Source of the DNA: Verrucomicrobiales bacterium
GTDB taxonomy: Bacteria > Verrucomicrobiota > Verrucomicrobiia > Limisphaerales > UBA11320
Assembly: GCA_016793885.1 (NCBI GenBank)
Contig: JAEUHE010000079.1
Span: 100,234-147,220, forward strand
Direction of reading: 5' to 3'
Length of the DNA: 46,987 bases
Shown in pieces: positions 1 through 8,759 of this stretch. Each line of letters opens with the position of its first letter. Position 1 is the stretch's first letter. The notes beneath the pieces are model-generated. The model was given only the letters and a program-made list of their open reading frames with translations. It searched no databases and was not told the origin of the DNA. A program made the translations under genes and the position numbers.

Positions 1-897
1 AGGCTCAATGGCAGGAAAGTCAAACGGAACACGGATGTATCCATCGGTCGCATCCTGAAGCTGAGGGTCGTAGCTCGCGGTGCGGGATTGATTCATCCGG
101 GTGACATCGATATCCACCACCGCTGTCGTGACCAGGGAATCGGCATAGCTGAATCGCGGACCGGTAGCGACCAACTTGCCCCCGGAGGCAATCATCGCTT
201 CTCCATCATAGATCGCCCGCCCGGCCTCGTTTCCTAGGAGGTTCGCATACAAATAACTCACCCCAAAGGCCCTCGAACCCTCGAGCACAAAACGCTTTCG
301 AACCTCAATCTTCCCGAACGCAAAGTGGCTGGCACTGGGGTTCAGAATCAGATCGGCGCCCTTCAACGCCAACTGCGTTCCCGGTCGGTTCGCGACCCAA
401 GCATCCTCGCAAATCTCAAATCCCAGTTTGACCCCGCCAATGTCGAAAAACAAATCCCCGATCGGATGGCTTTCACCACCCACCATCACCCGGTTCTGCA
501 CCCCAGCAGGCCACGCCTTGAACCATCGAGGTTCATAATGGATGCCGTCCCCCGCCAGAAAACGCTTGGCCACAAATCCCACGATCTTGCCGTCCACCAC
601 CAGGCAAGCGGTGTTGAACAAGCCGTTCTGATGCAACACCGGCAGACCAAACGATACCACCATCCCCCGCGTGGCCGGTAAACAATCGAACAAAACCTTA
701 ACCGCCATTTCATGAACTCCATGCCCATGGAACGCATCTTCGCAGCCGTAGCCGGTAATGCATAGTTCGGGAAGGCAGAGAATCGAAGCTCCCGAATGCC
801 GGGCTGACTCGATGGCGGCCAGGATGTGGGCCGCATTGCCACGCCAATCCAGCGGAGTTTGATTCAATACCGCGGCGGCGAGTTTGATGAGCTTCAT
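1..897 (-). CDS. nadE: NAD+ synthetase, glutamine-dependent, N-terminal glutaminase part (partial)
   Basis: Nitrilase-fold amidase domain that would release ammonia from glutamine for conversion of deamido-NAD+ to NAD+ in the cytoplasm. Translation from the ATG at 897 begins MKLIKLAAAVLNQTPLDW and shows the three catalytic positions of the family: Glu44 in LPELCITGYGCED, a Lys in FVAKRFLAGDG, and Cys163 in GFEICEDAW. The motif TGYGCED with a following H-rich stretch is typical of the glutaminase domain of large NadE rather than of stand-alone nitrilases. The reading frame stays open to base 1, so the synthetase domain (SGGxDS loop) would lie outside the window. If the downstream part were absent, it would be a free carbon-nitrogen hydrolase. 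Confidence 0.85.
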   Translation of the reverse strand, partial: MKLIKLAAAVLNQTPLDWRGNAAHILAAIESARHSGASILCLPELCITGYGCEDAFHGHGVHEMAVKVLFDCLPATRGMVVSFGLPVLHQNGLFNTACLVVDGKIVGFVAKRFLAGDGIHYEPRWFKAWPAGVQNRVMVGGESHPIGDLFFDIGGVKLGFEICEDAWVANRPGTQLALKGADLILNPSASHFAFGKIEVRKRFVLEGSRAFGVSYLYANLLGNEAGRAIYDGEAMIASGGKLVATGPRFSYADSLVTTAVVDIDVTRMNQSRTASYDPQLQDATDGYIRVPFDFPAIEP

Positions 898-1044
898 AGC
901 GCGTCGTGAGCGTAGAAAAGCCTGAGCTGAAGGAAAAGCCCCTTTCGTCCCCCGTTTTCGGACGGAATACCTCATTGACTAAAGCAAACCGGCTCGGAAG
1001 GATCAGCCGGACTCAGAGCGAGGTAGCCTTGCTCGGTTTCTCAC

Positions 1045-1833
1045 ATGGTGAATACAGACCCCACCAGCCCCGCCCCTAATTCCATGGGCGATCGCATCCT
1101 CGCACGCAGCGAGGCTCGATCGCATTACACATTACGCTTGGCCAGCTCCGAGAAGGAGATTCGTTCAGCTCAAGAGCTTCGCTTTCAAGTCTTTAACCTC
1201 GAACTCAACGAGGGATTGGACAGTTCTTACGAGACCTGCCTGGATGCCGATCCTTTTGATGAGGTCTGCGATCACCTCTTGGTCGAGGATTCCCGCTCGG
1301 CTCAGGTGGTGGGCACTTATCGACTGCAGACTGGGGCGAAAGCCAAGGCGTGTTTGGGATACTACAGCGAGCAAGAATTCGATTTCAGCCCGTTCGAACC
1401 CCGGCGCGGTGAGATTGTTGAACTGGGTAGAGCCTGCGTGCATGCCGACCATCGCAACCTGGCCGTACTCGGACTGCTCTGGAAGGGAATCTCGGCCTAT
1501 GCACGGGAACATCAGGGCCGATACCTGATCGGCTGCAGTTCGCTCACCTCCCAAGACCCAGGAGTAGGGGCGGCGATGTACGGCGATCTGGAAAAGTCCT
1601 ATCTCGCTCCCACCGAATGGCGGACCCAACCGCAGGAGGCCTATCGTTGTCCCCTCGACACGCTGGCGGACCGGTCCCCCAAGGTCCCCAAACTGCTCCT
1701 CGCGTATCTCTCCCTCGGTGCCCGAATCTGTGGCCCACCCGCCATCGACCGCGAGTTCAAGACCATCGACTTCCTAACCCTGTTGGACCTGGATGAGCTT
1801 CCACGAAATACGGTGTTGAAGTATCTCACCTAA
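1045..1833 (+). CDS. GNAT-fold N-acyltransferase, OlsB/hemolysin-like (Acetyltransf_5)
   Basis: A 262-residue protein resembling the OlsB family, which transfers a 3-hydroxyacyl chain from acyl-ACP to the amino group of ornithine (or another amino acid) to form lyso-aminolipid. Visible family marks are LRFQVFNLELNEGL near residue 46, DPFDEVCDHLLV, the strand VVGTYRLQT, EIVELGRACVHADHRN and YLIGCSSLTSQDP. No signal peptide or membrane segment is seen, consistent with a cytosolic or peripheral enzyme. The PlsC-like gene follows after 30 bases on the same strand, the partner expected for the second acylation. An internal ATG at 1084 (MGDRILARSE) is a possible alternative start, since the first 13 residues look unstructured. 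The amino-acid substrate cannot be read from sequence. Confidence 0.8.
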   Translation: MVNTDPTSPAPNSMGDRILARSEARSHYTLRLASSEKEIRSAQELRFQVFNLELNEGLDSSYETCLDADPFDEVCDHLLVEDSRSAQVVGTYRLQTGAKAKACLGYYSEQEFDFSPFEPRRGEIVELGRACVHADHRNLAVLGLLWKGISAYAREHQGRYLIGCSSLTSQDPGVGAAMYGDLEKSYLAPTEWRTQPQEAYRCPLDTLADRSPKVPKLLLAYLSLGARICGPPAIDREFKTIDFLTLLDLDELPRNTVLKYLT

Positions 1834-1863
1834 CCCGCGCCGAACCCTCGTCTCAGTCCATCC

Positions 1864-2625
1864 ATGGGTGCCTCGTTCCGACTGCTCTATCGCTTGATCG
1901 GCTTCTGTGCTATCGCCTTGACGTGCGTGCTGGATTTCCTGCTTCGAATCTGGCTCACCGGCCGAGCCGGAGACATGCGGCTGCGCGCGAAGTGGTGCTG
2001 CCGGTGGGGAAATGCCTTCCTTAATTTGCTCGGGGTCCGCCTGACGATGCACGGAACTCCTCCCTCCGAGGGAATGATGGCGAGCAACCATCTCAGCTAC
2101 TTGGATATCGTAGTCTATGCCGCCTGCCGCCCGTTTGTGTTCGTGTCCAAAGCAGAGGTCAAATCCTGGCCCATCGTAGGTCAAATGATTCGGTGCGCCG
2201 GCACGCTCTTCATCCAACGTGAGCAGCGGTCCGATGTGAAACGCCTCGCGGAGGCTTTTGCCCCCATCATCCGAGACGGAAACCCCATCGTTCTTTTCCC
2301 GGAAGGCACCAGCACCGGCGGCGATCGCATTCTTCCGTTTCATTCCTCGCTGTTCGAGCCGGCAGCGGCCAACCAATGGTCCGTTTCGCCCGCCTGGATC
2401 GGTTACGTGGTCCCCGGAGGCGACGCTTCGGAGGATGTGGCTTACTGGAAGGACATGACTTTCGCTCCGCATCTCCTGCATCTGTTCACCCTCAAGGAAA
2501 TCCAGGCCACTGTTCGCTTCGCGCCCGCACTGCCCAAAGGTCTCTCGCGAAAAGAAATCGCGAGGCAGCTTCACCACACCGTCTGCGAGCTGGCCCGTCA
2601 GGAAGGCCGCACGTTGGTGTCCTGA
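1864..2625 (+). CDS. 1-acyl-sn-glycerol-3-phosphate acyltransferase family protein (PlsC/OlsA-like)
   Basis: A 253-residue membrane-associated acyltransferase. The catalytic HX4D block is NHLSYLD (His76, Asp81) and the acceptor-binding block is FPEGTS at 145-150, both diagnostic of the PlsC family. A hydrophobic segment at about residues 8-30 would tether it to the inner membrane. The position 30 bases after an OlsB-like N-acyltransferase suggests that it adds the ester-linked second acyl chain of an ornithine-type lipid (OlsA role). A role in ordinary phosphatidic acid synthesis is the alternative. Start is the ATG at 1864; no strong Shine-Dalgarno precedes it, and the pair is probably co-transcribed. 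Confidence 0.85.
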   Translation: MGASFRLLYRLIGFCAIALTCVLDFLLRIWLTGRAGDMRLRAKWCCRWGNAFLNLLGVRLTMHGTPPSEGMMASNHLSYLDIVVYAACRPFVFVSKAEVKSWPIVGQMIRCAGTLFIQREQRSDVKRLAEAFAPIIRDGNPIVLFPEGTSTGGDRILPFHSSLFEPAAANQWSVSPAWIGYVVPGGDASEDVAYWKDMTFAPHLLHLFTLKEIQATVRFAPALPKGLSRKEIARQLHHTVCELARQEGRTLVS

Positions 2626-2893
2626 TATCAACCAGATGTCACCCACCATGCCAGGCTCGCGCCGCGGAGGCGCCCCCCCCCGCCAAGCGATCCCCCCGCG
2701 CGAAAGGCACCTCGTGTCCCCCTAGCAGGCCGTCGGACTTGTTTTCTTCCCCTCTCCATGAACGAAGCTGCGATCGGACTGTCTGATTCTGCGAGTATAC
2801 TGGGTGAGTGAGCAACCAGGAGAGAGTGCTGTAAGGAAGTCATTTTCTGCCGATACCTCCTCCAGGCAGTTGAGTATCTAAGGTATCTAACGC

Positions 2894-3754
2894 ATGAAAA
2901 TTATTCGTGCCGAACATTTAGGCATGTGCTTTGGCGTTCGCGATGCAATCGCGCTCGCTGTCACTGAAAGCCGCCGCCAGCCGGTCACCATTCTGGGAGA
3001 TCTGGTGCACAATCCCGTAGTGATTCGGGAGCTGCGCCAAAAAGGTGTCCAGATCGAACACGAGCTGGCCAGCGTGTCGACTCCCGTGGTCATGATCACC
3101 GCGCACGGCGCTTCCGAATCCGCCAAGACCCGTATTCGCAGTCAGGGACACCAGGTCATCGAAGCCACCTGTCCGCTCGTCCACGTCGCGCACGCGGCGC
3201 TGCATCAGCTGGTGAAGGACGGGTTCTATCCCGTCATCATCGGCAAACGAGATCACGTGGAAGTGCGAGGCATGACGGGCGACCTGACGCACCACGATGT
3301 CATCCTGTCGGAGGAGGATATTCTAACGCTCGAAGAGCACCCCAAAATTGGAATCGTCGCACAGACGACTCAGCCAGTGGATAAAGTCCGTCGTCTCGTG
3401 CAGCTGGTTCGAGAACGCTTCCCCCGGTCGGAGATTCGGTTCAAGGACACCGTCTGTCAGCCCACCAAACAACGGCAGGCGGCGGCGGTTGAACTCGCAA
3501 CCAAATGCGACGTTGTCGTCGTGGTCGGCGGACATCAGAGCAATAACACCCGAGAGTTGGTGGAAACCTGCCGACGCCACTGCCGCCGGGTGGAACAGGT
3601 TGAAAGCGCCCACGAGCTGAAGCAGGAATGGTTTCGCGATGCGGAAACCGTCGGGCTCACCGCGGGCACCTCCACGCCCGATAGCACAATCGAGGCAGTG
3701 GAAGGGGCGATCCGAGCGATGAGCCCCAACCACACCCTGGCCTCCGCGAGCTAG
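2894..3754 (+). CDS. ispH: 4-hydroxy-3-methylbut-2-enyl diphosphate reductase
   Basis: Last enzyme of the MEP pathway, reducing HMBPP to IPP and DMAPP with a [4Fe-4S] cluster in the cytoplasm. The three cluster cysteines are visible: Cys12 in GMCFGVRDAI, Cys93 in EATCPLV and Cys188 in DTVCQPTKQRQ. The substrate histidines are in LVHNPVV (His39) and AHGAS (His71), and the C-terminal signature GLTAGTSTPDSTIEAV is intact. At 286 residues it has the normal length of the short bacterial form without an S1 extension. It stands alone, 268 bases after the acyltransferase pair, with a repeat-filled gap downstream. The short repeat GTATCTAAGGTATCTAAC lies directly before the ATG. Confidence 0.95.
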   Translation: MKIIRAEHLGMCFGVRDAIALAVTESRRQPVTILGDLVHNPVVIRELRQKGVQIEHELASVSTPVVMITAHGASESAKTRIRSQGHQVIEATCPLVHVAHAALHQLVKDGFYPVIIGKRDHVEVRGMTGDLTHHDVILSEEDILTLEEHPKIGIVAQTTQPVDKVRRLVQLVRERFPRSEIRFKDTVCQPTKQRQAAAVELATKCDVVVVVGGHQSNNTRELVETCRRHCRRVEQVESAHELKQEWFRDAETVGLTAGTSTPDSTIEAVEGAIRAMSPNHTLASAS

Positions 3755-4151
3755 CAATCACCCCGACTCGGAGTCGGGAGGGGGACGATTCCGACAGGCT
3801 CTCCATGAACTCTTTCCTCTCCGCGTTCTCCGCGCCTCCGCGAGAGATTCCGGCAGTCCTTCCGAGTCAGGGGAGGGATCTTTTCTCGCGGAGGCGCGGA
3901 GGGCGCGGAGGAGCACTAAATCAGTGAGAGCCGACGGATCGTGCCGACCAGCCCGATCATAGCCATCTCCCCTCCATGAACCAAGCCTCGTTACCTCCCT
4001 TCGGACGTCCCGTCCACTCGCCCCGCACCCGCGGTCGGGGTTGCGGTCTCTCCTCGGATCCGTGTGGTCCGCGTGGTCCGTGGGCAATATGTCCCCGCTC
4101 CCAAGGCTTCCGCACCTCACACCATCCGTGCCATCGCGACGGCGCTGTTTG
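3755..4151. repeat. Intergenic repeat cluster between ispH and the glycosyltransferase
   Basis: This gap has no supported gene. It starts with a palindrome CCCGACTC-G-GAGTCGGG at 3762-3778, just after ispH, which may help end transcription although no T tract follows. An imperfect inverted repeat of about 29 bases joins 3818-3846 (CTCCGCGCCTCCGCGAGAG) and 3882-3911 (its near complement). At 4056-4101 is one copy of a dispersed sequence reading GTGGTCCGTGGGCAATATGT in its core, with other copies near 33150 and 41020. Confidence 0.65.
3818..3911. repeat. Inverted repeat with 29-base arms
   Basis: The left arm 3818-3846 (TCTCCGCGTTCTCCGCGCC onwards) pairs with the right arm 3882-3911 (CTCGCGGAGGCGCGGAGG core) with about two mismatches across a 35-base spacer, so the transcript could form a long stem-loop. 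This kind of CCGCG/CCTCCGCGAGAG sequence is dispersed in many environmental genomes. Its function is unknown; a role as transcript-end structure for ispH is possible. Confidence 0.7.
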
Positions 4152-4919
4152 CTAGCGGGGCTTCCGCGGCTCCTTGTTAGGTTTATCGCTCGGGGCCTTC
4201 GGAGACCGCCTCAGCCCGTGTTGGAACCACAGTCTCCACACCATCCAGAGCGCCTCCTTCACAATCTTCCCCGACATTTTGGAGTTCCCCTGAAAGCGGT
4301 CGGTGAAGATGATCGGCACCTCGAGCACGCGCAATCCCTGCCGCCAAGTCTTGTGGGTCATCTCGATTTGAAAGCTGTACCCGTTGGACCGCACCGCGTC
4401 TAAATCGATGCTCTCCAGCGTTCGACGACGAAAGCATTTGTAGCCACCGGTGGGATCCGCGAACGGCATTCCCGTGATCCACCGCACATACATGGCGGCG
4501 CCCATGCTGAGCAGCAGCCGGTTCAGAGGCCAATTGATGACGCGAATTCCATCCGTATAGCGCGAGCCCAACACCAAGTCTGCCTTTTGGGCGGCTTCGA
4601 GAAACGACGGAATATCGCTCGGGTTGTGGGAAAAATCTCCATCCATCTCGAACACAAAATCGTAAGACTTCGCCAGCGCCCACTTGAAGCCCGCGATGTA
4701 AGCCCGCCCCAGACCGTCCTTCTCCTGACGATGCAAGACGTGAACCCGAGGATTGGCAGCGGCAAGCTCGTCCGCGATCCGCCCTGTGCCATCCGGCGAA
4801 TTGTCATCCACCACCAGCAAATCCACGTGGGCTGGCAGCGACATGACCTTGGCCGCCAGGGGCGGAAGATTCTCCCGCTCGTTGTAAGTCGGCACTATAA
4901 CAAGGACTTTATCGCTCAT
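4152..4919 (-). CDS. Polyprenol-phosphate mannosyltransferase (DPM1-like GT2)
   Basis: A 255-residue GT-A glycosyltransferase expected to move a sugar (mannose in the family prototype) from a nucleotide donor to polyprenyl phosphate at the cytoplasmic face of the membrane. Visible motifs are VPTYNERENL at the N terminus, VVDDNSPDGT at 37-45, the metal-binding DGD at 93-95 in FEMDGDFSHNP, LGSRYTDG, PFADPTGGYKCFRR and the acceptor-side FTDRFQGNSKMS. There are no C-terminal membrane helices, so it is the short soluble type; the tail is Lys/Pro rich. It lies 67-68 bases downstream of the phosphodiester glycosidase on the same strand, suggesting one transcript. ATG start at 4919. Confidence 0.9.
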   Translation of the reverse strand: MSDKVLVIVPTYNERENLPPLAAKVMSLPAHVDLLVVDDNSPDGTGRIADELAAANPRVHVLHRQEKDGLGRAYIAGFKWALAKSYDFVFEMDGDFSHNPSDIPSFLEAAQKADLVLGSRYTDGIRVINWPLNRLLLSMGAAMYVRWITGMPFADPTGGYKCFRRRTLESIDLDAVRSNGYSFQIEMTHKTWRQGLRVLEVPIIFTDRFQGNSKMSGKIVKEALWMVWRLWFQHGLRRSPKAPSDKPNKEPRKPR

Positions 4920-4986
4920 GACATGGCCGAAGGCCTTGAAGATAAGTAAGGTAGGTTAGGAGCGAAAACAAGCCCCACTTTGGCAA

Positions 4987-6300
4987 TCAAGGCGCGGTCG
5001 GCTTGCGAATCACGAAGATGGAGTTGGCCACCGTGTCCTCACCCTGACAGGGATCGTTCATGATCTGCCCCTTCATCCACATCTGAGCCGATTTGCCTCC
5101 ATCCAGGTTCATCGCGTCCGTACAGCCCAGCTTGACCATGTACTGCGCCAACTCGGCGAGCTTCATACCTACCGACAGTCCCGGTTGACGGCCGTCCACC
5201 GTCACCAAATAAACATGGGTAGGACTCCATCCAATCGCCGACCTTGGATGACGCTGATACTTCGACGCCTCGCTGTAGTTTCCCGAGGTCCCCGCCGGCT
5301 GCTGCGTGAGCTTGAAGGGAACGCCATCCTTGATGATCGCCGGCCCTCCAGCGATGGCTGCATGGGCTCCGCTGAGGTCGGGCGTGGTGGCCGTCGAAAG
5401 CCGGATGACCGTTCCAACCGGAACCGCCTCCGCCAGGGGGGCGAGACGAGTGCCCAAGGAGAGCACCAAGGTCCCGGGAGCAATCTTGGAGTCTCCGCCC
5501 TCTCTCACCTGCTTGACTCGCGCTTGATAGCTTTGGCCGGCGCGCAGCGGCAACCAAGGATTGTCCCCATCGCGTTCCAGAACGATCTCCCGCCCCTCTC
5601 TCGGCGAACGAGTGGAAGATCCATACGAGGGGGTGTAGAGGACCGCCGAACCTCCCGTCCGCTCTTCATTCAGACCGAAAGGGGTTCGGCGGCCATCAGG
5701 CCAGGTCACCTCGAATCGGCCCTTCACCTCGTCCAGGTGCGGATTACCCGCGGCATCGAACCACACGCAGACCGTGCTCGGCCCACTGATAAGTTCGCCC
5801 TGGATAATCTGGATGCCCCGCGGATCGCCGGTATAGGTGGGATGATCCCGAATGTAAAAGTCCCCATTCACCCCCGCGATGGCCTGCCCCACCTGCGCAG
5901 GAATGGCCCGGGCCTGATCCGCGAGCAGGCTCACACCCAGGATCTGGTTGCGCGCATGCGCCGAATAAAAACCAAGGTCCGGGCGGGACCGATCCACCTG
6001 AACGACATGGATCGACCAGGGTTCGGAGGCGATTCGGTCGTTGCGATAGGCCACGCCCGCCTCGGACTTGGCAGGGCGCGCGGAGTGGCTCGATGCGCGG
6101 AGGAAGGAACCAACCTTGAAAAGAATCACCATCAACGCCAAAGCGATGGCCAGCATCCCCAGGATCCCCAACCGAAATCGCTTTCGCCCTTGGTTCGACG
6201 GAGGCAGCGGAGGCGGCAGAGACTTAACCCCGCCTGTTGACGAGGAAGGCGTGCCTGAGGGCCTGGTCTCACCGGGTTGGTCGCTGCTCGGATGATTCAC
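4987..6300 (-). CDS. Phosphodiester glycosidase family protein (NAGPA domain), membrane-anchored
   Basis: Protein with a single N-terminal membrane segment (LGILGMLAIALALMVILF) preceded by a Pro/Ser-rich cytoplasmic stretch, so the bulk is outside the cytoplasmic membrane. The catalytic part carries NAGPA-family features: AIAGVNGDFYIRD, a Ser-rich centre, NYSEASKYQRHPRSAIGW, VDGRQPGLSVGM and the terminal block CTDAMNLDGGKSAQMW. The human relative removes GlcNAc from a phosphodiester; bacterial homologues are thought to act on envelope or exopolysaccharide phosphodiesters. The start is uncertain: GTG at 6300 is used here, with TTG at 6312 and GTG at 6324 as in-frame alternatives. It is followed on the same strand by the DPM1-like gene. 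Confidence 0.8.
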   Translation of the reverse strand: MNHPSSDQPGETRPSGTPSSSTGGVKSLPPPLPPSNQGRKRFRLGILGMLAIALALMVILFKVGSFLRASSHSARPAKSEAGVAYRNDRIASEPWSIHVVQVDRSRPDLGFYSAHARNQILGVSLLADQARAIPAQVGQAIAGVNGDFYIRDHPTYTGDPRGIQIIQGELISGPSTVCVWFDAAGNPHLDEVKGRFEVTWPDGRRTPFGLNEERTGGSAVLYTPSYGSSTRSPREGREIVLERDGDNPWLPLRAGQSYQARVKQVREGGDSKIAPGTLVLSLGTRLAPLAEAVPVGTVIRLSTATTPDLSGAHAAIAGGPAIIKDGVPFKLTQQPAGTSGNYSEASKYQRHPRSAIGWSPTHVYLVTVDGRQPGLSVGMKLAELAQYMVKLGCTDAMNLDGGKSAQMWMKGQIMNDPCQGEDTVANSIFVIRKPTAP

Positions 6301-6411
6301 AACTCTTATCAATAAGGCGGCCACCGCCGGCTGGGCAATTCCAGAGTTGTGACGTTTTTAACCACCTTTTTTATTGCCACCGCCAAACGGCCTGGTTTAT
6401 GTGTTCGATAC

Positions 6412-6418
6412 AAGGAGT
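6412..6418 (+). promoter_or_regulatory. Shine-Dalgarno deciding the start at 6424
   Basis: ACAAGGAG lies about 6 bases before ATG 6424, making that ATG the start of the downstream gene rather than the longer open frame that begins at 6349. Confidence 0.6.
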
Positions 6419-6423
6419 CACTT

Positions 6424-7365
6424 ATGAAGTTCACCTACACCACGGTCTCCGACCGTACCAAACTAACAATGCTACAAGAACATGCTTTCGGTGTCGAATG
6501 GCCGAATCTAAACCACAAGAACTGGTGCCTGCACTGCGAGAAGGAATTCGAGGGCCGATCCGTCCGAGTGCTCCAGGTCAGCGGGGGCGGTTTCTACCTC
6601 GAATGCGGAACCCCCGGCTGCGATGGCTCCCCCATCGACTGGGCTCCCTACCCATGGTGGGACCCAGAACACCCAGTCACCATCGCCTATCTCCAGGCCC
6701 ACCCGGAAGAGGCGCAACACCTCGTCGAGATCGAAGACAATGCCGACCTCGACGGATTACTCCCTCCACCGGGGTCGGACGAACCCTGCGAATCGAATCG
6801 ACTGGTTGCTTCGACCTCCGACTACGGCTTCTCCGATGTGCCAGACGCCAGTATGTCTGCTCCACCGAAGGCGCCGTTGTTCACCGAGCACCAGGCTTTT
6901 TCTCCCTATGCCCCCGGCGAGCAACTGCCTCGGTTCCTACCGCGATTCGGGACCGACAGCGGAATGCCAATCGGCTCGGGATCGCCAGACTGGGCCATGC
7001 CGCTGATCGAATTGGAAAACTGGTTAAAGGACGACCAGCACTACGAGTGTTCCTGGGATTGTTTTCTCCAATATTTCGCTGGAAACGCTGGCTTTTTGGC
7101 CAGCTCCCTCCGGGTCGACTATCCCCAGCTTTCATCCGCCTTCGAGGCCATACTCCGAAGGGCATTTCCTCAGGATCAATCCACCTGCCAAATCCTGATC
7201 ATGCAGTTCGCTCAAACCGACCTGTTCCACGGCGCGATCCATTCAGAAAACTCGCTCTACCTGTTTTATTATCTAGCCCGCATCGACTATGGATTCGTCT
7301 GTCCCACCAGCGTGGGCGCAGGTAAGACCGTGGTGGCCCGTTTCCGAATCAATCAAGGCGGGTGA
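6424..7365 (+). CDS. Hypothetical protein with a possible four-cysteine zinc site
   Basis: A 313-residue protein of unrecognised family. The N-terminal 60 residues hold WCLHCEKEF followed about 20 residues later by LECGTPGCDG, a spacing that could make a zinc-binding knuckle. The middle (about 90-180) is acidic and Pro/Ser rich, low in complexity. The C-terminal 130 residues look globular, with Trp, Tyr and Cys in DDQHYECSWDCFLQYF. No signal peptide or membrane segment is seen. The start is set by a good Shine-Dalgarno. It lies between divergently and convergently oriented neighbours, so it is probably transcribed alone. No function is proposed. Confidence 0.7.
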   Translation: MKFTYTTVSDRTKLTMLQEHAFGVEWPNLNHKNWCLHCEKEFEGRSVRVLQVSGGGFYLECGTPGCDGSPIDWAPYPWWDPEHPVTIAYLQAHPEEAQHLVEIEDNADLDGLLPPPGSDEPCESNRLVASTSDYGFSDVPDASMSAPPKAPLFTEHQAFSPYAPGEQLPRFLPRFGTDSGMPIGSGSPDWAMPLIELENWLKDDQHYECSWDCFLQYFAGNAGFLASSLRVDYPQLSSAFEAILRRAFPQDQSTCQILIMQFAQTDLFHGAIHSENSLYLFYYLARIDYGFVCPTSVGAGKTVVARFRINQGG

Positions 7366-7391
7366 GGGCACCGACACCCCCGGTCTGCCTG

Positions 7392-8759
7392 CTAGAGTGG
7401 AGACTGAATGGAACAGGGAGCGAGCACGGCATCCCGCATGCCGTGAATGATTTTCTTGTCGGCCGGACAGGCGGTGGCCAGCACCCCGCCCAGCTGGGCG
7501 CGCGCCGCATCACCATCGCCGGCCACGAAATAGTAGGGACAAAGCCGCACTCGCGACGGCATAGGCACTTCCTGGCCCGCCGTAAAATCGAGGTAAGAAA
7601 AGTCCACCACCTTCGGCTTGTGATAGCGCTGGAGCACGAAGGGAGAACGATCAAAGTGGCCAACCGCCTTGTCCACCGCCGACGACCAATCCGCCTGCGA
7701 CAGATCGCTGCCCAGATAAACCCCGCGCGCACCCCAGGCTTCCTCGGAGTAACCGGACACCTTCAAAATCAGATCACGCTCCTTTTGCGATAGCTGCTTG
7801 AGCTGCTGCCAATCGGTAAGCCCCAGCTCCGGAATGGCCGCATGGGGAGGCAAGGGCGTCGGATCCACGACCCACGAATACGGGACGATCTTCTGCAACC
7901 GCGTCAGGAAACCGTCACCCAATTCCTGCCGCCAATAGCTCCGCAAGTTGCGATTCCAGAGCAAGGCCAGGGACAGCTTTTCCTCGAGGACCGGCTTGTA
8001 AGCCGGAGTCAGCCGGATTCGCTTCTCCGCCGCCTTCTCCAGCCAGGCGCCCGATGCGGGAATGTTCGCCAGGTCGAAAAGCTCAAAGAAACGATAGATC
8101 GCGTCGCCATCCTCAGTCGGATCCGCATCCACTCCCGTGACCTGGAAACGTTCTCTGCCCAGTTCACCACACAGCCACTCCATCTCGGGACGATACGAGC
8201 CAGACTCGGCCGACACGGCGACATGAACGCGCCGGGCATCACCAAAGATGCTCCGAAATCCTTCGACCATCCCGTCCGGGCCACCGATCAGCCGGGGCTC
8301 CCCCGCGGTATTCCCCTTCTGGGCGGCTAGGGCTAGTTGGGAGTAAGTTCGATGCAGCCACGCCGTCAATCCGATGCCTCCCGGCACGCTGTCCAGCTCC
8401 GTCAGCGCGAATCCCTGCTCTGTCCACAGCAAGTCCGGCCGGATAACGCGCGGAAGCTCCCCCTTGAAGGCAGGATGACGCTGCCAGTCGAGCAGCGAAG
8501 CGGGCTTGCCCTGATCGTACAGATGAGCGATCCACTCGGGCTGCTTGCCGGCCACGCTCTGACGGTACAGGAGGTTGATGGCTTTGTAGAACTGCAGCAG
8601 CACCCGCCCCAGGCTTTCCAGCTCAGCGACCATCGAAGCCGGCAGGGCCAACGGTACTGGGGAGATGCGCCAATGCTGATCGGCGAATAAACCTCCCGGC
8701 GGGATCTGATCACGAACCCAGCGGGCCGATTGCTCCCGGCTCCATTCAGGGGAATTCAT
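7392..8759 (-). CDS. Hypothetical protein, possibly ATP-grasp-like, coupled to proA
   Basis: A 455-residue soluble protein not firmly recognised. Features suggest a (circularly permuted) ATP-grasp type ligase: the acidic loop LTELDSVPGGIGLTAW around residue 120, a nucleotide-domain-like SAESGSYRPEMEWL, and LILKVSGYSEEAWGARGVYLG near 340, where a conserved Lys and Gly-rich loop would hold ATP. The ATG overlaps the proA stop codon (ATGA), so translation is likely coupled to proA. Such coupling suggests a link to glutamate or proline metabolism, but that is inference. A structure prediction would settle the fold. The C terminus is ordinary, ending 27 bases from the convergent 313-residue gene. 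Confidence 0.7.
   Translation of the reverse strand: MNSPEWSREQSARWVRDQIPPGGLFADQHWRISPVPLALPASMVAELESLGRVLLQFYKAINLLYRQSVAGKQPEWIAHLYDQGKPASLLDWQRHPAFKGELPRVIRPDLLWTEQGFALTELDSVPGGIGLTAWLHRTYSQLALAAQKGNTAGEPRLIGGPDGMVEGFRSIFGDARRVHVAVSAESGSYRPEMEWLCGELGRERFQVTGVDADPTEDGDAIYRFFELFDLANIPASGAWLEKAAEKRIRLTPAYKPVLEEKLSLALLWNRNLRSYWRQELGDGFLTRLQKIVPYSWVVDPTPLPPHAAIPELGLTDWQQLKQLSQKERDLILKVSGYSEEAWGARGVYLGSDLSQADWSSAVDKAVGHFDRSPFVLQRYHKPKVVDFSYLDFTAGQEVPMPSRVRLCPYYFVAGDGDAARAQLGGVLATACPADKKIIHGMRDAVLAPCSIQSPL

Noticed and set aside
6237..7325. 362-codon plus-strand frame
   Set aside because: Overlaps the Shine-Dalgarno-led gene at 6424 in another frame; Arg/Pro-rich.
7366..7390. Third copy of the MITE-like element
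   Set aside because: Only GACACCCCCGGTCTG is shared; too short to call.
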